Under the pieces are notes generated by a model, which made no database searches, was not told the DNA's origin, and saw only the letters and a list, made by a program, of their open reading frames with translations. The translations under genes were made by a program, and so were the position numbers. DNA of 64,000 nt from Saccharicrinis fermentans DSM 9555 = JCM 21142 (GTDB lineage: Bacteria; Bacteroidota; Bacteroidia; Bacteroidales; Marinilabiliaceae). Shown in pieces: positions 9,440 through 22,470 of this stretch; the first letter of the stretch is position 1; each line of letters begins with the position of its first letter. The stretch is taken from NCBI RefSeq assembly GCF_000517085.1, contig NZ_KI912107.1, forward strand, positions 2,347,618 to 2,411,617, in the 5' to 3' direction.

Positions 9440-11209
9440 CTACTCAACACTCATTTCTACAGAATGACTGATGCCTCCTTTGGTATAACTGGGTGACAGG
9501 TTGGCTGACACTGGAAAAGCATCACTCCACGAATATACAGATATAGTAGTTTTCCCTTTATTAAGTGCTTTCAATTTTCCAAACTTATCAATAAACGCCA
9601 CTTCTTCATCGCTTGACTCCCAAATAATATTCTTTTGTGTAGCATCCTGCGGAAACACCATACAATTTAAATTGAGTTCCTCTCCCACCCTTAAGGAGGT
9701 TTTGGGGGTATATATCAGTAAACCTTTCACACCTTTCTGCTCATAGGCGTCCAATACTTTGCCCAATTCATCGTAAGCTTTTTGTTGTTCTACATCCAGC
9801 TGCGCAATATCCAATCCACTATGAAGCTTTACCTTGAACCTCCTTTCTACCACTGTATCCCCTGCCTTTTCAAGTGAGTCAGTCCGTAAATCAAAAAATC
9901 TTCCCTCAGGATATTCCTTACACGGGGCATATCGTTTAAACGCCTTGTTAAAAGCATATACCAGCAACTCATCACTACTGGTATAAGGTTGGTTATTATT
10001 GTACCACGTATAGATAACATCACGTGCCTCTTTTTTATGCCCCATCACTTGTGGCCAAAAACTAATACCATCTAATTCATCCTTTCTTGGAATCTGAACA
10101 CCGGAGGCCTCCGCTATTGTAGGAAATATATCCGTCACATCCACAAGACCATCATATTTGCGCATCCCCTTTTTCCCAGATTGTATTCTTCCTGGTTGAT
10201 TCAATACCAATGGCACATGAAGACCATTATCGGTATTACCCCCCTTTCTTCCTGGGTATATTTTTCCGTCTGAAAAAACATGTGCAAAACACTCTTTGGT
10301 TCCATTATCCCCCATCACCACTATCAAAGTATTCTCCCTCAAATGCAATTCATCCAGTTTAGCAACCACCTTGCCAATCAACTTATCCATATAAGAGATC
10401 ATATCCGGAAAATATTTTTTATCATCTCCTTTTTTGGAATTATGGGCATTCCTTCCTTCATCAAAGGTATCAAACAGTTCTTTAGGTCGCGTATCGGGTG
10501 TTGGCTGATGCTCATCATGAACCAACAACATTGGATAATACAAAAAGAATGGCTTGTCTTTGTTCTTTTCTATGAACCGTAAGGCATATCGATTACAGAT
10601 ATCAGGACCATACCAACGACGTCCTGTCATAGGATCCAGGTCTGTTCGTAGTTGATAATCGTGAATCTCTCCATTGATAATCAGGTTAGGATTAATAAAA
10701 CGTTTTCCTTCAGTAACAACATCAAAAGCACAAAACTCGTCCCAACCAAACTCAAAAATATAATCCTTACCCGGTATTTCTTTCGTACCCCTGCTTTGCT
10801 TCCATTTTCCAAATAAACCTGTGGCATAGCCCTGCTGTTGAAACACATCCCCAAAAGTTATATCGGAACTGTGCTGCGCTTTACACCGCAAAAAGTTACG
10901 TTGGTTATATTTCCCACTCATCAAGGCAATACGACTAGGTTCACACAAGGGATAAGCAAAGGCATTCGTGCACATGAGCCCTGTTTCAGCCAATCGATCC
11001 ACATTCGGCGTAGAAATGGGTTCATTTTCAAAATCACCTAACAAGGAACTGACTTTATGGGCTCCATATGCCGTAATTCCGTAATGGCTTAAGTCATCTA
11101 TTAAAATCAATACAACATTAGGTTTTGTAGACTCAGCCGGTATTTTTGCCCACACACCCGAAAAGATTAAAACCAACCAAAACAACAGCGTAAGCATTAC
11201 TATTTTCAT
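9440..11209 (-). CDS. Secreted S1 sulfatase with C-terminal BIG2 Ig-like domain
   Basis: A 589-residue sulfatase with a type I signal peptide (ending VWA-K) rather than a lipobox. The formylglycine site is Cys89 in LCEPSRIALMSG; metal-binding Asp38-Asp39 lie in LIDDLSHYG and a second motif is VVMGDNGTKE. After the catalytic domain, residues about 493-589 form a bacterial Ig-like group 2 (BIG2) module, seen in the run IIWESSDEEVAFIDKFGK and the GKTTISV strand. BIG2 modules usually serve as spacers or adhesion modules. It lies 87 bases after the GH16 gene, with a 252-base gap before the next sulfatase. Confidence 0.9.
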   Translation of the reverse strand: MKIVMLTLLFWLVLIFSGVWAKIPAESTKPNVVLILIDDLSHYGITAYGAHKVSSLLGDFENEPISTPNVDRLAETGLMCTNAFAYPLCEPSRIALMSGKYNQRNFLRCKAQHSSDITFGDVFQQQGYATGLFGKWKQSRGTKEIPGKDYIFEFGWDEFCAFDVVTEGKRFINPNLIINGEIHDYQLRTDLDPMTGRRWYGPDICNRYALRFIEKNKDKPFFLYYPMLLVHDEHQPTPDTRPKELFDTFDEGRNAHNSKKGDDKKYFPDMISYMDKLIGKVVAKLDELHLRENTLIVVMGDNGTKECFAHVFSDGKIYPGRKGGNTDNGLHVPLVLNQPGRIQSGKKGMRKYDGLVDVTDIFPTIAEASGVQIPRKDELDGISFWPQVMGHKKEARDVIYTWYNNNQPYTSSDELLVYAFNKAFKRYAPCKEYPEGRFFDLRTDSLEKAGDTVVERRFKVKLHSGLDIAQLDVEQQKAYDELGKVLDAYEQKGVKGLLIYTPKTSLRVGEELNLNCMVFPQDATQKNIIWESSDEEVAFIDKFGKLKALNKGKTTISVYSWSDAFPVSANLSPSYTKGGISHSVEMSVE

Positions 11210-11296
11210 ATGATTATAATTAAATTTTTAACGGGTATATGGAACTCACCCAAACACTCATTGTGCAGTCTAATAACATTTCTCAACATGAGCATC

Positions 11297-12463
11297 TCAC
11301 ATTTCTTGTTCAATGCCAATGTCTATTCTACCTTTTTCCAAGGATTGAAGTCGAGCTTTTACCAGACGAACATCGCCTCTCTTTATTTTCACTTCATGCG
11401 AATGATAGCCATATCCCTTTAATGCCGGTATTGTCGACTGTTTTACTTCCCTTCCTTTGCTATCCCAAAAAGTAAACACGATACTACAATCATCATTCGA
11501 AGAATACGCATAATCAATAACAATTTTTTTACCCACCATTTGGGTAGAAAGCTCAATGGTATTTTTAAACACTTCTACCTCATAAGTATCTTTTATCTTT
11601 TCATGGATTGGCACCAAACGATAACTCCGAACCCAATCGTAATAAGCGGTATTTATAGCTGGGTTTTCCAAATCTTCGGCCGATGGCGCCGGTTGCCAAT
11701 CGTAGGTCTCTGTAACCATATTGATTTGCATTGGTCTATCAAATGGCTTCTGCGAAATATCCTTTCTAAACTCAACTGTATCAAACAGCACATCATCGGC
11801 ATAAAACATGACTTCTTCGGCATTCTTCCACCATGCGCCATAAACATGGTAATCTTCATAAACAGGACTATCCAAAATATGCCCTGTACCCTTAGATATA
11901 AATGTCTCCTTACGCTCACCACATTTCACATACCTATAATGCGTATTACTATTCATTCCATTTTTAAATTTATCGAACTTTGTGCTCCCTCCTACTGCTT
12001 CCTGAATATCCAATTCCTGACTATAGCTATCATCTTCACAATCATCATTTTCGGTAAAAGGAACCTTATCATTGGACATCCAAAAAGTGGTTGACATAGC
12101 TATCTTAGAAGCTTTGGCTTTGCATTCGTAATATCCGAAATGAGCATCCTGGGTAAGAGAAGACACGGCTCCTCCATACATTGTATATTTTCCTTTAGCT
12201 TGTTTTAACACGCCACTCTTAATTTTCAAATTACCCTCTTCCACAAAAACGGCCTCCGGATTAAACCAAGCAGGAGCTCGTCCTTTCCACCCTCCATTAA
12301 ACTGATTCATCCATTTTGAATGGTCCAAACCATCTCCATTAAATTCATCGGAGAATTGCGCATTTAAAACCCATCGAAATCCCTTAGGAGGCTTAGGAGG
12401 TTTTGCGAATGAGATGACAGTAAAAAAAAACATCAAGACTCCCAAAAATATCGATTTTCTCAT
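11297..12463 (-). CDS. Secreted GH16 endo-galactanase (agarase/porphyranase/carrageenase type)
   Basis: A 388-residue secreted enzyme: signal peptide to about residue 20, a GH16 jelly-roll (about 28-280) and an extra C-terminal beta-rich domain (about 285-388). The catalytic motif is Glu150-Leu-Asp152-Ile-Gln-Glu155 in SQELDIQEAVGG: nucleophile Glu150, assisting Asp152 and acid/base Glu155. The motif APAWFNPEAVFVEEGNLKIK resembles red-algal galactan GH16 enzymes more than laminarinases. It probably cuts the sulfated backbone endo-wise and is first in the operon with three sulfatases. The exact specificity (beta-agarase, beta-porphyranase or kappa-carrageenase) is not determinable here. Confidence 0.87.
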   Translation of the reverse strand: MRKSIFLGVLMFFFTVISFAKPPKPPKGFRWVLNAQFSDEFNGDGLDHSKWMNQFNGGWKGRAPAWFNPEAVFVEEGNLKIKSGVLKQAKGKYTMYGGAVSSLTQDAHFGYYECKAKASKIAMSTTFWMSNDKVPFTENDDCEDDSYSQELDIQEAVGGSTKFDKFKNGMNSNTHYRYVKCGERKETFISKGTGHILDSPVYEDYHVYGAWWKNAEEVMFYADDVLFDTVEFRKDISQKPFDRPMQINMVTETYDWQPAPSAEDLENPAINTAYYDWVRSYRLVPIHEKIKDTYEVEVFKNTIELSTQMVGKKIVIDYAYSSNDDCSIVFTFWDSKGREVKQSTIPALKGYGYHSHEVKIKRGDVRLVKARLQSLEKGRIDIGIEQEM

Positions 12464-15926
<3,463 letters not shown>

Positions 15927-15940
15927 GTAGCATAATACAA

Positions 15941-15977
15941 AAAAAGCGGGTTTTGTATGAGACAAAACCCGCTTTTT
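15941..15977. terminator. Bidirectional Rho-independent terminator
   Basis: A 16-bp stem (AAAAAGCGGGTTTTGT pairing with ACAAAACCCGCTTTTT) with a 5-base loop lies between the GH2 stop and the stop of the leftward radical SAM gene. U-tracts are available in both directions. Confidence 0.9.
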
Positions 15978-15982
15978 TCCTA

Positions 15983-16936
15983 TCAAGGTATAGTCCTTTG
16001 AGCAACAAACAATTTCCCTTGCCAGGTATCCCGTTCCTTTAACCGCTTTTCCACTTTTGCCACAAACTCAAAGTTTTTCAGTCCCCATTGGGGGGCAATC
16101 AACAATTCTTTGGGCGATTGACTGATAAAACGCTCCATGACGATACCCGGATTTAATATCTCAAGAAAATCCACCACCAGTTCAATATACTCATCCACTG
16201 CATAAAGATGCACATCGTTCTGATTTTTCAGATACGCTTCTCCCATAGCCGACCCTCTCACCAATTGAAGCTGGTGCAATTTCAAGTAATCCAGGGGTAA
16301 AGCTGACATCTCACGCGCGTGTCTCAATACATCATCCCGTGATTCTCCAGGTAAACCTAAAATCAGGTGTGCACCAACATTGATTCCGGCATGAGCGGTT
16401 TTCATAATAGCCTCCTGTCCCGATTCATAGTTGTGTCCTCTATTGATCTTCAGCAGCGTGGTATTCAAGGTTGATTCGATGCCATACTCCACGGTGACAT
16501 GATAATTTTTATTTAACTCAGCCAAATAGTCCAGCAACTCATCACTGATACAATCCGGACGTGTACCTATAACAATCCCTATAACCTGAGGATGCTCTAG
16601 AGCCTCCCGGTACCGTTCTTTCAACACGTCTAAATGTGCATAAGTATTACTATAAGCTTGAAAATATGCCAAATAACGTTGTGTTTTATACTTATGAGCA
16701 AAAACCGCAATTCCCGTATCTATTTGTTGAGTGATACTGTTTCCTTCACCGCAATAGGCTGGATTAAAAGTTGAATTATTACAGAAAGTACACCCCCCTG
16801 TTCCCTTTGAACCATCGCGGTTAGGGCAGGAAAAACCTGCATCCACCGATACCTTTTGAACCCGTCCGTTAAAAGTCTTTTTTATATAGGAGCTATAATC
16901 ATTAAACCTTCTGGCATGTCCCCACAAATATTCCAT
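15983..16936 (-). CDS. TIGR01212 family radical SAM protein (YhcC-like)
   Basis: A 317-residue radical SAM enzyme of the TIGR01212/YhcC family. The 4Fe-4S-binding cysteines are Cys37, Cys49 and Cys52 (CPNRDG, then GGCTFCNN), the CX11CX2C spacing of this family, which is longer than the usual CX3CX2C. Elp3-like barrel motifs follow (IGTRPDCIS, VEYGIES, HLILGLPGES). The family's reaction is unknown. It is monocistronic and leftward, ending against the GH2 terminator. Confidence 0.92.
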   Translation of the reverse strand: MEYLWGHARRFNDYSSYIKKTFNGRVQKVSVDAGFSCPNRDGSKGTGGCTFCNNSTFNPAYCGEGNSITQQIDTGIAVFAHKYKTQRYLAYFQAYSNTYAHLDVLKERYREALEHPQVIGIVIGTRPDCISDELLDYLAELNKNYHVTVEYGIESTLNTTLLKINRGHNYESGQEAIMKTAHAGINVGAHLILGLPGESRDDVLRHAREMSALPLDYLKLHQLQLVRGSAMGEAYLKNQNDVHLYAVDEYIELVVDFLEILNPGIVMERFISQSPKELLIAPQWGLKNFEFVAKVEKRLKERDTWQGKLFVAQRTIP

Positions 16937-17086
16937 CTCACTATTTTATAAACGCTTAAAAAAATAAAATACAAATGTATAAAAAATGCCCACAGGAAAT
17001 ACCTAATAAAAACAACATATAAAATCACTTTTTTCTATAGAAAGAGGAATTGTTTCTTATATTTAAACATCTAAAACTAAAAAACA

Positions 17087-18634
17087 ATGATAAAACAAAA
17101 CGACCGAACGCTTTTAAAAAGTAAGAATATCACTGAAGAGAAAGTGAAAGAACAACTTTCTCAATTCAAAATTGGTTTCCCATTCATGGATATTAAAGCG
17201 CCTGCTTCTACCACCAACGGCATACTATCCCTGGATGAAGAACAAAAACTAATGTTTACCGACCAATTTAGAAACGGTATTGACAATGGCTACACCGTCC
17301 TCAAGTTTGTGCCCGCCTCGGGAGCGGCCACTCGTATGTTTAAAGATCTGTTCGCATTTATCAATGCCGACAAAGACAAGCAGGCGCAAGAAAAAAAAGA
17401 AGGCCCCATCAAAGACTTTCTAACCCATATTCAACATTTTGCATTTTCAAAAGAACTGGAACAAATCTGCGATATGGATTTCAGCAACGAACAAGCCGTT
17501 TTTGACAATGGTGTCCATATCATAAAAAAACTATTACTACCCGAAGGTCTCAACTATGGTAAATATCCCAAAGGTGTATTAAAATTTCATCTTGATGGAG
17601 AAGAAGCAATTACTCCCATCGAAGAACACTTATGCGAAGGTGCCACCTATGGTCAGGATGCCCAGGGCAATGTAAATATCCACTTTACGGTCTCCGGTGA
17701 TCATCAGCCTCTGTTTGAGGAAATCGTTCATAAAAAGCTACCTCGTTACGAAGCCAAATACGGGGTCACCTTTAACGTCAGCTACTCAACACAAAAAGAA
17801 TATACCGACACCATAGCTGTTAACACGGATAACACACCATTTCGCACAGACAATGATCAACTATTATTTCGTCCCGGAGGCCACGGTGCATTGATCGAAA
17901 ACCTGAACGATTTAAATGCCGACATCATCTTTATCAAGAACATAGACAATGTTATTCCAGCCTACCGCCTAAGAGATACCATCCAATACAAAGAGGCCTT
18001 GGCCGGCGTATTGTATTTTTATCAACAAAAAATATTTGCATATCTCCGAGAACTCGACAACAATCAGGACGACAACGACCTCGTGAACGAGATCATTGAT
18101 TTTATGCAGGTCGAACTATTTATTTCATTACCTGAGATGATAGACAATTACTCCGATGCCGAAAAACGTCTCTATGTACAATCAAAATTAAATCGCCCCA
18201 TAAGAGTCTGCGGCATGGTCAAGAACGAAGGAGAACCCGGCGGCGGTCCTTTTTGGGGTATCGGTATCAATGGCGAAACATCGCTCCAAATTGTGGAAGG
18301 CTCACAAATAGACATGAACGATCCTCAGAAAAGAAAAATAGTTCAGCAGAGTACCCACTTTAACCCAGTGGATCTGATCTGCGGTACAAAAAATTATCAG
18401 GGAGAAAAATTTAACCTTTTAGAATATGTGGATCCCAACACCGGATTTATCTCCGAGAAATCCATCAATGGTAAAAAACTAAAAGCCTTAGAGTTACCGG
18501 GACTTTGGAATGGCGGCATGTCTGACTGGACGACCATATTTGTAGAAGTTCCCATAAGCACTTTTAATCCGGTTAAAACAGTGAACGACTTATTAAGAAT
18601 TCAACACCAACCCGAAACTACCCAAAGCCACTGA
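17087..18634 (+). CDS. DUF4301 family protein
   Basis: A 515-residue cytosolic protein of the Bacteroidota family DUF4301. The motif VLKFVPASGAATRMFKDLF near residue 75 and FRPGGHGALIENLNDLNADI near residue 265 recall nucleotide-sugar pyrophosphorylases, so a nucleotidyltransferase-like fold is likely. No function has been established that I know of. A terminator hairpin follows, so it is probably monocistronic. Confidence 0.88.
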   Translation: MIKQNDRTLLKSKNITEEKVKEQLSQFKIGFPFMDIKAPASTTNGILSLDEEQKLMFTDQFRNGIDNGYTVLKFVPASGAATRMFKDLFAFINADKDKQAQEKKEGPIKDFLTHIQHFAFSKELEQICDMDFSNEQAVFDNGVHIIKKLLLPEGLNYGKYPKGVLKFHLDGEEAITPIEEHLCEGATYGQDAQGNVNIHFTVSGDHQPLFEEIVHKKLPRYEAKYGVTFNVSYSTQKEYTDTIAVNTDNTPFRTDNDQLLFRPGGHGALIENLNDLNADIIFIKNIDNVIPAYRLRDTIQYKEALAGVLYFYQQKIFAYLRELDNNQDDNDLVNEIIDFMQVELFISLPEMIDNYSDAEKRLYVQSKLNRPIRVCGMVKNEGEPGGGPFWGIGINGETSLQIVEGSQIDMNDPQKRKIVQQSTHFNPVDLICGTKNYQGEKFNLLEYVDPNTGFISEKSINGKKLKALELPGLWNGGMSDWTTIFVEVPISTFNPVKTVNDLLRIQHQPETTQSH

Positions 18635-18668
18635 CGTCTTTTGGTTAAGATTTCATAAAAATACAGAG

Positions 18669-18704
18669 GGCATTGTTAATAAGTTATCAACAATGCCTTT
18701 TTTA
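18669..18704 (+). terminator. Rho-independent terminator after DUF4301 gene
   Basis: GGCATTGTT (18669-18677) pairs with AACAATGCC (18689-18697), followed by seven T residues. Confidence 0.85.
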
Positions 18705-18716
18705 GTGTCTCAGCTT

Positions 18717-18747
18717 ATTGTAATTAGACAAAAATATGGTATTTTTG
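18717..18747 (+). promoter_or_regulatory. Bacteroidota-type promoter for the TPR gene
   Basis: ATTG (18717-18720), a 19-base spacer and TATTTTTG (18740-18747) match the phylum's -33 TTTG / -7 TAnnTTTG promoter. The TPR start codon follows 25 bases after the -7 box. Confidence 0.55.
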
Positions 18748-18772
18748 AAGGGTATAAAATAGTATTATATAT

Positions 18773-20176
18773 ATGCAAGAATACTCTCACGCAAATCAAG
18801 ATGGGACAAGAGAGGCGGTTGAAAAGTTTGAGGAGATGATTCACCACAACAAGGAATCCTATTTTGACGTGTTTCAAATTGAATCCATTTTTGATTATTA
18901 CAACGAAGAAAATATGTTGGATAAGGCTGAGTCCGCCATTAAATTGGGACTACGCCAGCATCCGGACTCAACATCACTCCTCTTAAAACATAGCACCTTA
19001 CTTATCGAACAAAATGCGCACGAGGATGCATTGGAGATATTGGAATATATACGAGAAGTAGAGAATAGTAATGCAGAGATATTCCTGAATTTGGGTATTG
19101 TATACACCCGGATGGGAGAAAGAAAAAAAGCCATTGCTGATTATACCAAAGCACTTAAATTGGTTAGCGAAGAGGAATTGGACGAATTTGTTTTTGAAAT
19201 TGGCTTTAACCTAAACCAAGAAGGTTTTTATAAGGACTCGCGTAACTTACTTAAAAACCTCCACCCCCGCTTTCCCAACAACGAAAACATTCTTTTTGAG
19301 ATGGCCTATGCCCATGATAAACTGGAAGAAGTAGAGGAAGGGATTGAGGTATACAATAAATTACTAAATATAAATCCGTATCTGGAAAATGCGTGGTATA
19401 ATCTGGGTATACTCTACAACAAACAAGAGAAATACACTGAAGCCATTGAAGCATATAATATTACCATTGCAATCTCACCTAACCTGTCCGAAGCCTATTA
19501 CAATAAAGCCAACAGTCTGGCACAAATAGGAGAGTACAGCCAGGCCATCGAGTGCTACGCCGAGTATATGTCATTTAGCTACCCCATGGCACTCACCTAT
19601 TTCTATATGGGCGATTGCTGGGAAAACCTGAACAATTATGGTTTAGCATCACGCTTTTACAAAATAGCTGTGGACATAGACCCGGAACATACTGAAGCGC
19701 TTCAAGCACTAGGTAGAACAGCATATCGCACACAAGACTATGAGACCAGCATCTTTGCATTTGACAAAGCTTTAATGCTCGATCCCGACTCATCTGACCT
19801 ATGGCTCTCCCTGGGCAAGACCTATAAAAAGATGAAAAAGCCCGCCGAAGCAAAAAGATGCTTAAAACGTGCACTGATTAACCAGCACGAAGACACTTCC
19901 AGCTGGATTGAAATGTATCAGTTTCTTGATGAAAATGAAAAAGATTTTGATCCAATACCCTTCTTAAAACGCTTGCTAAGTAAAGATCAAACCAATGGTG
20001 CATTACACTATTTGGCTGCCATTGTTTACAACAAAAACAATAACCATGCAGATGCTTTACAACACTTGGTCATTGCTCGTCAACTATTACCTGACGATCT
20101 GGAAATAGTGCTAAACGAATATCCTGCCTTGGTTTCCATGCCAAAAATTGCAGAATACATCAATACGCATCGCTAA
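18773..20176 (+). CDS. Tetratricopeptide repeat protein
   Basis: A 467-residue protein made almost entirely of TPR units. At least ten 34-residue repeats are visible with the W/L-x2-L-G/A-x2-Y...A...F/Y...A...P pattern (for example ENAWYNLGILYNKQEKYTEA and EAYYNKANSLAQIGEYSQA). There is no signal peptide or membrane segment, so it is probably a cytosolic scaffold. The partner is unknown. It precedes the DUF368 gene by 55 bases, so the two may share a transcript. Confidence 0.88.
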   Translation: MQEYSHANQDGTREAVEKFEEMIHHNKESYFDVFQIESIFDYYNEENMLDKAESAIKLGLRQHPDSTSLLLKHSTLLIEQNAHEDALEILEYIREVENSNAEIFLNLGIVYTRMGERKKAIADYTKALKLVSEEELDEFVFEIGFNLNQEGFYKDSRNLLKNLHPRFPNNENILFEMAYAHDKLEEVEEGIEVYNKLLNINPYLENAWYNLGILYNKQEKYTEAIEAYNITIAISPNLSEAYYNKANSLAQIGEYSQAIECYAEYMSFSYPMALTYFYMGDCWENLNNYGLASRFYKIAVDIDPEHTEALQALGRTAYRTQDYETSIFAFDKALMLDPDSSDLWLSLGKTYKKMKKPAEAKRCLKRALINQHEDTSSWIEMYQFLDENEKDFDPIPFLKRLLSKDQTNGALHYLAAIVYNKNNNHADALQHLVIARQLLPDDLEIVLNEYPALVSMPKIAEYINTHR

Positions 20177-20231
20177 TAAAAAAACAGAACCAGCATTTAT
20201 TTGTTTTTCCTCACATATAACTATACAAACA

Positions 20232-21146
20232 ATGAATTCTAAGTCCTTTTTCCAAAATGTACTGAAAGGAATGGCCATGGGTGCAGCAAACGTTATACCA
20301 GGCGTATCCGGTGGAACAATAGCATTAATAACCGGCGTATTCGAAAGATTAATCGATGCCATCAAATCTTTCGATTTAAAAGCACTCAACCTTCTTTTAA
20401 AAGGAAAATTCACGCAGCTATTTGAACATATTGACTTTTGGTTCCTATTTTCATTATTCGCTGGCATCGGCGTGGCAATCGTAAGCCTGGCTCAACTATT
20501 TAAATATCTATTTATTGAATACCCGGTTTATATTTGGGCTTTCTTTTTTGGACTGGTATTGGCCAGCATATATTATGTTGGCAAAACAGTCAGCAAATGG
20601 AACATTTCCAGTATCCTAACTTTTATAATCGGAACATCCATTGCTGTAGTTATCAGTGTACTCACCCCAGCTTCAGAAAACAGCTCTTTACTTTACCTTT
20701 TTATTTGCGGAATTGTAGCCATTTGCAGCATGATCATTCCCGGACTATCAGGTTCATTTGTATTGATTCTGATGGGCAATTACCAGCTTATAATGATAAA
20801 TGCGGTAAGTGAATTAAATTTAAAGGTATTATTACCTGTAGCAGCAGGTGCAGGACTGGGATTAGTCGGGTTTTCTCATTTTTTATCGTGGTTACTCAAA
20901 AAATTCCACGACCAAACCATTGCTATGCTCACAGGTTTTATAATGGGCTCATTAGGAATCTTATGGCCTTGGAAAGAAATCATCACTGAAACCTTTGGTG
21001 AAAAAGTAAAAACAACAGGTTACGATTGGCACTTACCTGCTATGGATACGGCTTTTTTTATTGCTGTCGTTTTTATTATCTTAGGGATAGCAGCCATATG
21101 GCTAACTGAGTCCTTAGGTTCCAAAGTGACCGAGAAAAAAAACTAA
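20232..21146 (+). CDS. DUF368 protein, PopT-like undecaprenyl-phosphate translocase
   Basis: A 304-residue polytopic inner-membrane protein of family DUF368, with two related halves. Each half carries a PG(V/L)SG re-entrant-type motif: NVIPGVSGGTIAL near the N-terminus and MIIPGLSGSFVLIL in the middle. DUF368 members (PopT) have been reported as undecaprenyl-phosphate flippases that recycle the lipid carrier for wall and glycan synthesis. The start at 20232 (MNSKSFF) is preferred because an upstream ATG at 20148 lies inside the preceding gene and would add a non-conserved tail. Confidence 0.88.
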   Translation: MNSKSFFQNVLKGMAMGAANVIPGVSGGTIALITGVFERLIDAIKSFDLKALNLLLKGKFTQLFEHIDFWFLFSLFAGIGVAIVSLAQLFKYLFIEYPVYIWAFFFGLVLASIYYVGKTVSKWNISSILTFIIGTSIAVVISVLTPASENSSLLYLFICGIVAICSMIIPGLSGSFVLILMGNYQLIMINAVSELNLKVLLPVAAGAGLGLVGFSHFLSWLLKKFHDQTIAMLTGFIMGSLGILWPWKEIITETFGEKVKTTGYDWHLPAMDTAFFIAVVFIILGIAAIWLTESLGSKVTEKKN

Positions 21147-21180
21147 CAATATTATTGAACCGCTGAATTGAATACGGATT

Positions 21181-21927
21181 ATGAAAACATTTGGGTTGAT
21201 AGGGTATCCATTATCACAGTCTTTCTCACAAAGTCATTTTACGGAGAAATTTAAACAAGAAAATATAGAAGCCAGATACTTAAACTTTCCGATTACATCC
21301 ATAGACGAATTCCCTGGTCTGATTAATCATCATCCATATATGGGCGGTCTGAATGTAACGATTCCTTACAAAGAGAAAGTGATTCAATACCTGGATGAAC
21401 TGGATCCCATTGCCAAAGAAGCGGGAGCCGTAAATGTGATCAAATTCGACTGGAGCAAGCCCCATAAACCTATTCTAAAAGGCTACAATTCAGATATTAT
21501 AGGATTTTCAAAATCCATTCAACCCTTTATAAAAGCACACCACAAAGGGGCACTTATTCTAGGTACTGGAGGAGCTGCCAAGGCTGTGGGTTTCGCCTTA
21601 AAAAAGATGGGACTGACCTACAAGCTTGTCTCCAGAACACCTAAGAACGACGACCAAATAGCTTATGGCAATTTGAATGAAAAAACGATGAAGGATCACC
21701 AAGTTATTATCAATACTACACCCCTGGGGATGTATGGAGACATGGATGCCAAACCCACAATTCCATACCAATTTTGTGGGCCAGATCATTTGTTTTTCGA
21801 CCTGATTTACAATCCAGAAATAACAGCTTTTTTAAAGGCAGGCCAAAAACAAGGAGCCGCCATTAAAAATGGATTAGAAATGCTGCACCTTCAGGCTGAA
21901 GCAGCCTGGGAGATATGGAATCAATAA
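21181..21927 (+). CDS. aroE: Shikimate dehydrogenase
   Basis: A 248-residue enzyme that reduces 3-dehydroshikimate to shikimate with NADPH in the chorismate pathway. Substrate-binding SQSFSQ (SxS-type) is at residues 12-17, with catalytic Lys64 in NVTIPYKE and Asp105 in GYNSDIIGF. The nucleotide-binding loop GTGGAAKAV and the C-terminal NGLEMLHLQA motif are all present. It is slightly shorter than E. coli AroE (272 residues), as is usual in this phylum. It lies 34 bases after the DUF368 gene. Confidence 0.95.
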   Translation: MKTFGLIGYPLSQSFSQSHFTEKFKQENIEARYLNFPITSIDEFPGLINHHPYMGGLNVTIPYKEKVIQYLDELDPIAKEAGAVNVIKFDWSKPHKPILKGYNSDIIGFSKSIQPFIKAHHKGALILGTGGAAKAVGFALKKMGLTYKLVSRTPKNDDQIAYGNLNEKTMKDHQVIINTTPLGMYGDMDAKPTIPYQFCGPDHLFFDLIYNPEITAFLKAGQKQGAAIKNGLEMLHLQAEAAWEIWNQ

Positions 21928-21997
21928 ACATCACTAATCCACCAAACCATTCGTTTCAGAAGAATAATTACCTCTGCATACATAGCAAAAATTACCA

Positions 21998-22438
21998 ATG
22001 GAAGAACTCACTAAATATTTGGCCGTATATTTTACCGGGCTATTAGGTATTTGGAAAGGGATACCTGTAGGAATTGCCATGGGCATCACACCATTTTATA
22101 CCGCCACCCTTACCTCTTTGGATGCCATATCCTCAGCCCTCATTGTATCTTTTGCTGGTGAACCTTTCCGCAGGTGGCTCATGAAAAAATACGGTACCAA
22201 AAACATGGTGCACAAACAAAAGAAATTTAATCGTTGGTTACAAAAATATGGTATCTCCGGACTCGGACTAATAGCCACTGGCCTGATAGGCCCCCTCATC
22301 TCCCTACTCATTGGAATGCTGTTACTAAAAGATACGCGCAAATTCTTATTTTACCTTTTATTGGGCATCACACTCTGGAGCTTTGGAATCACCTACTTAG
22401 CTGCACCTATTGTGAATTGGATTAAAGTGATGATGTGA
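21998..22438 (+). CDS. Small multidrug export family membrane protein (COG2426)
   Basis: A 146-residue protein with about four hydrophobic segments (residues 12-32, 42-55, 88-110, 116-140) and a central basic loop (MKKYGTKNMVHKQKKFNRW). It matches the putative small multidrug export family, PF06695/COG2426. The segment KYGISGLGLIATGLIGPLIS carries the family's conserved glycine-rich helix, which resembles DedA re-entrant loops. Its substrate is unknown. It lies downstream of aroE and ends 32 bases before a convergent ABC-F gene. Confidence 0.75.
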   Translation: MEELTKYLAVYFTGLLGIWKGIPVGIAMGITPFYTATLTSLDAISSALIVSFAGEPFRRWLMKKYGTKNMVHKQKKFNRWLQKYGISGLGLIATGLIGPLISLLIGMLLLKDTRKFLFYLLLGITLWSFGITYLAAPIVNWIKVMM

Positions 22439-22470
22439 TTCTTCGGATCCAACAACTATCCTTCTCCACC

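Noticed and set aside
11540..12094. 184-codon open frame on the plus strand
   Set aside because: It lies wholly antisense to the GH16 gene, has no family resemblance and no start context; it is a shadow of that gene.
20148..20231. Longer N-terminus for the DUF368 protein
   Set aside because: It overlaps the TPR gene and adds 28 polar residues ahead of the conserved first helix; the ATG at 20232 fits the family.
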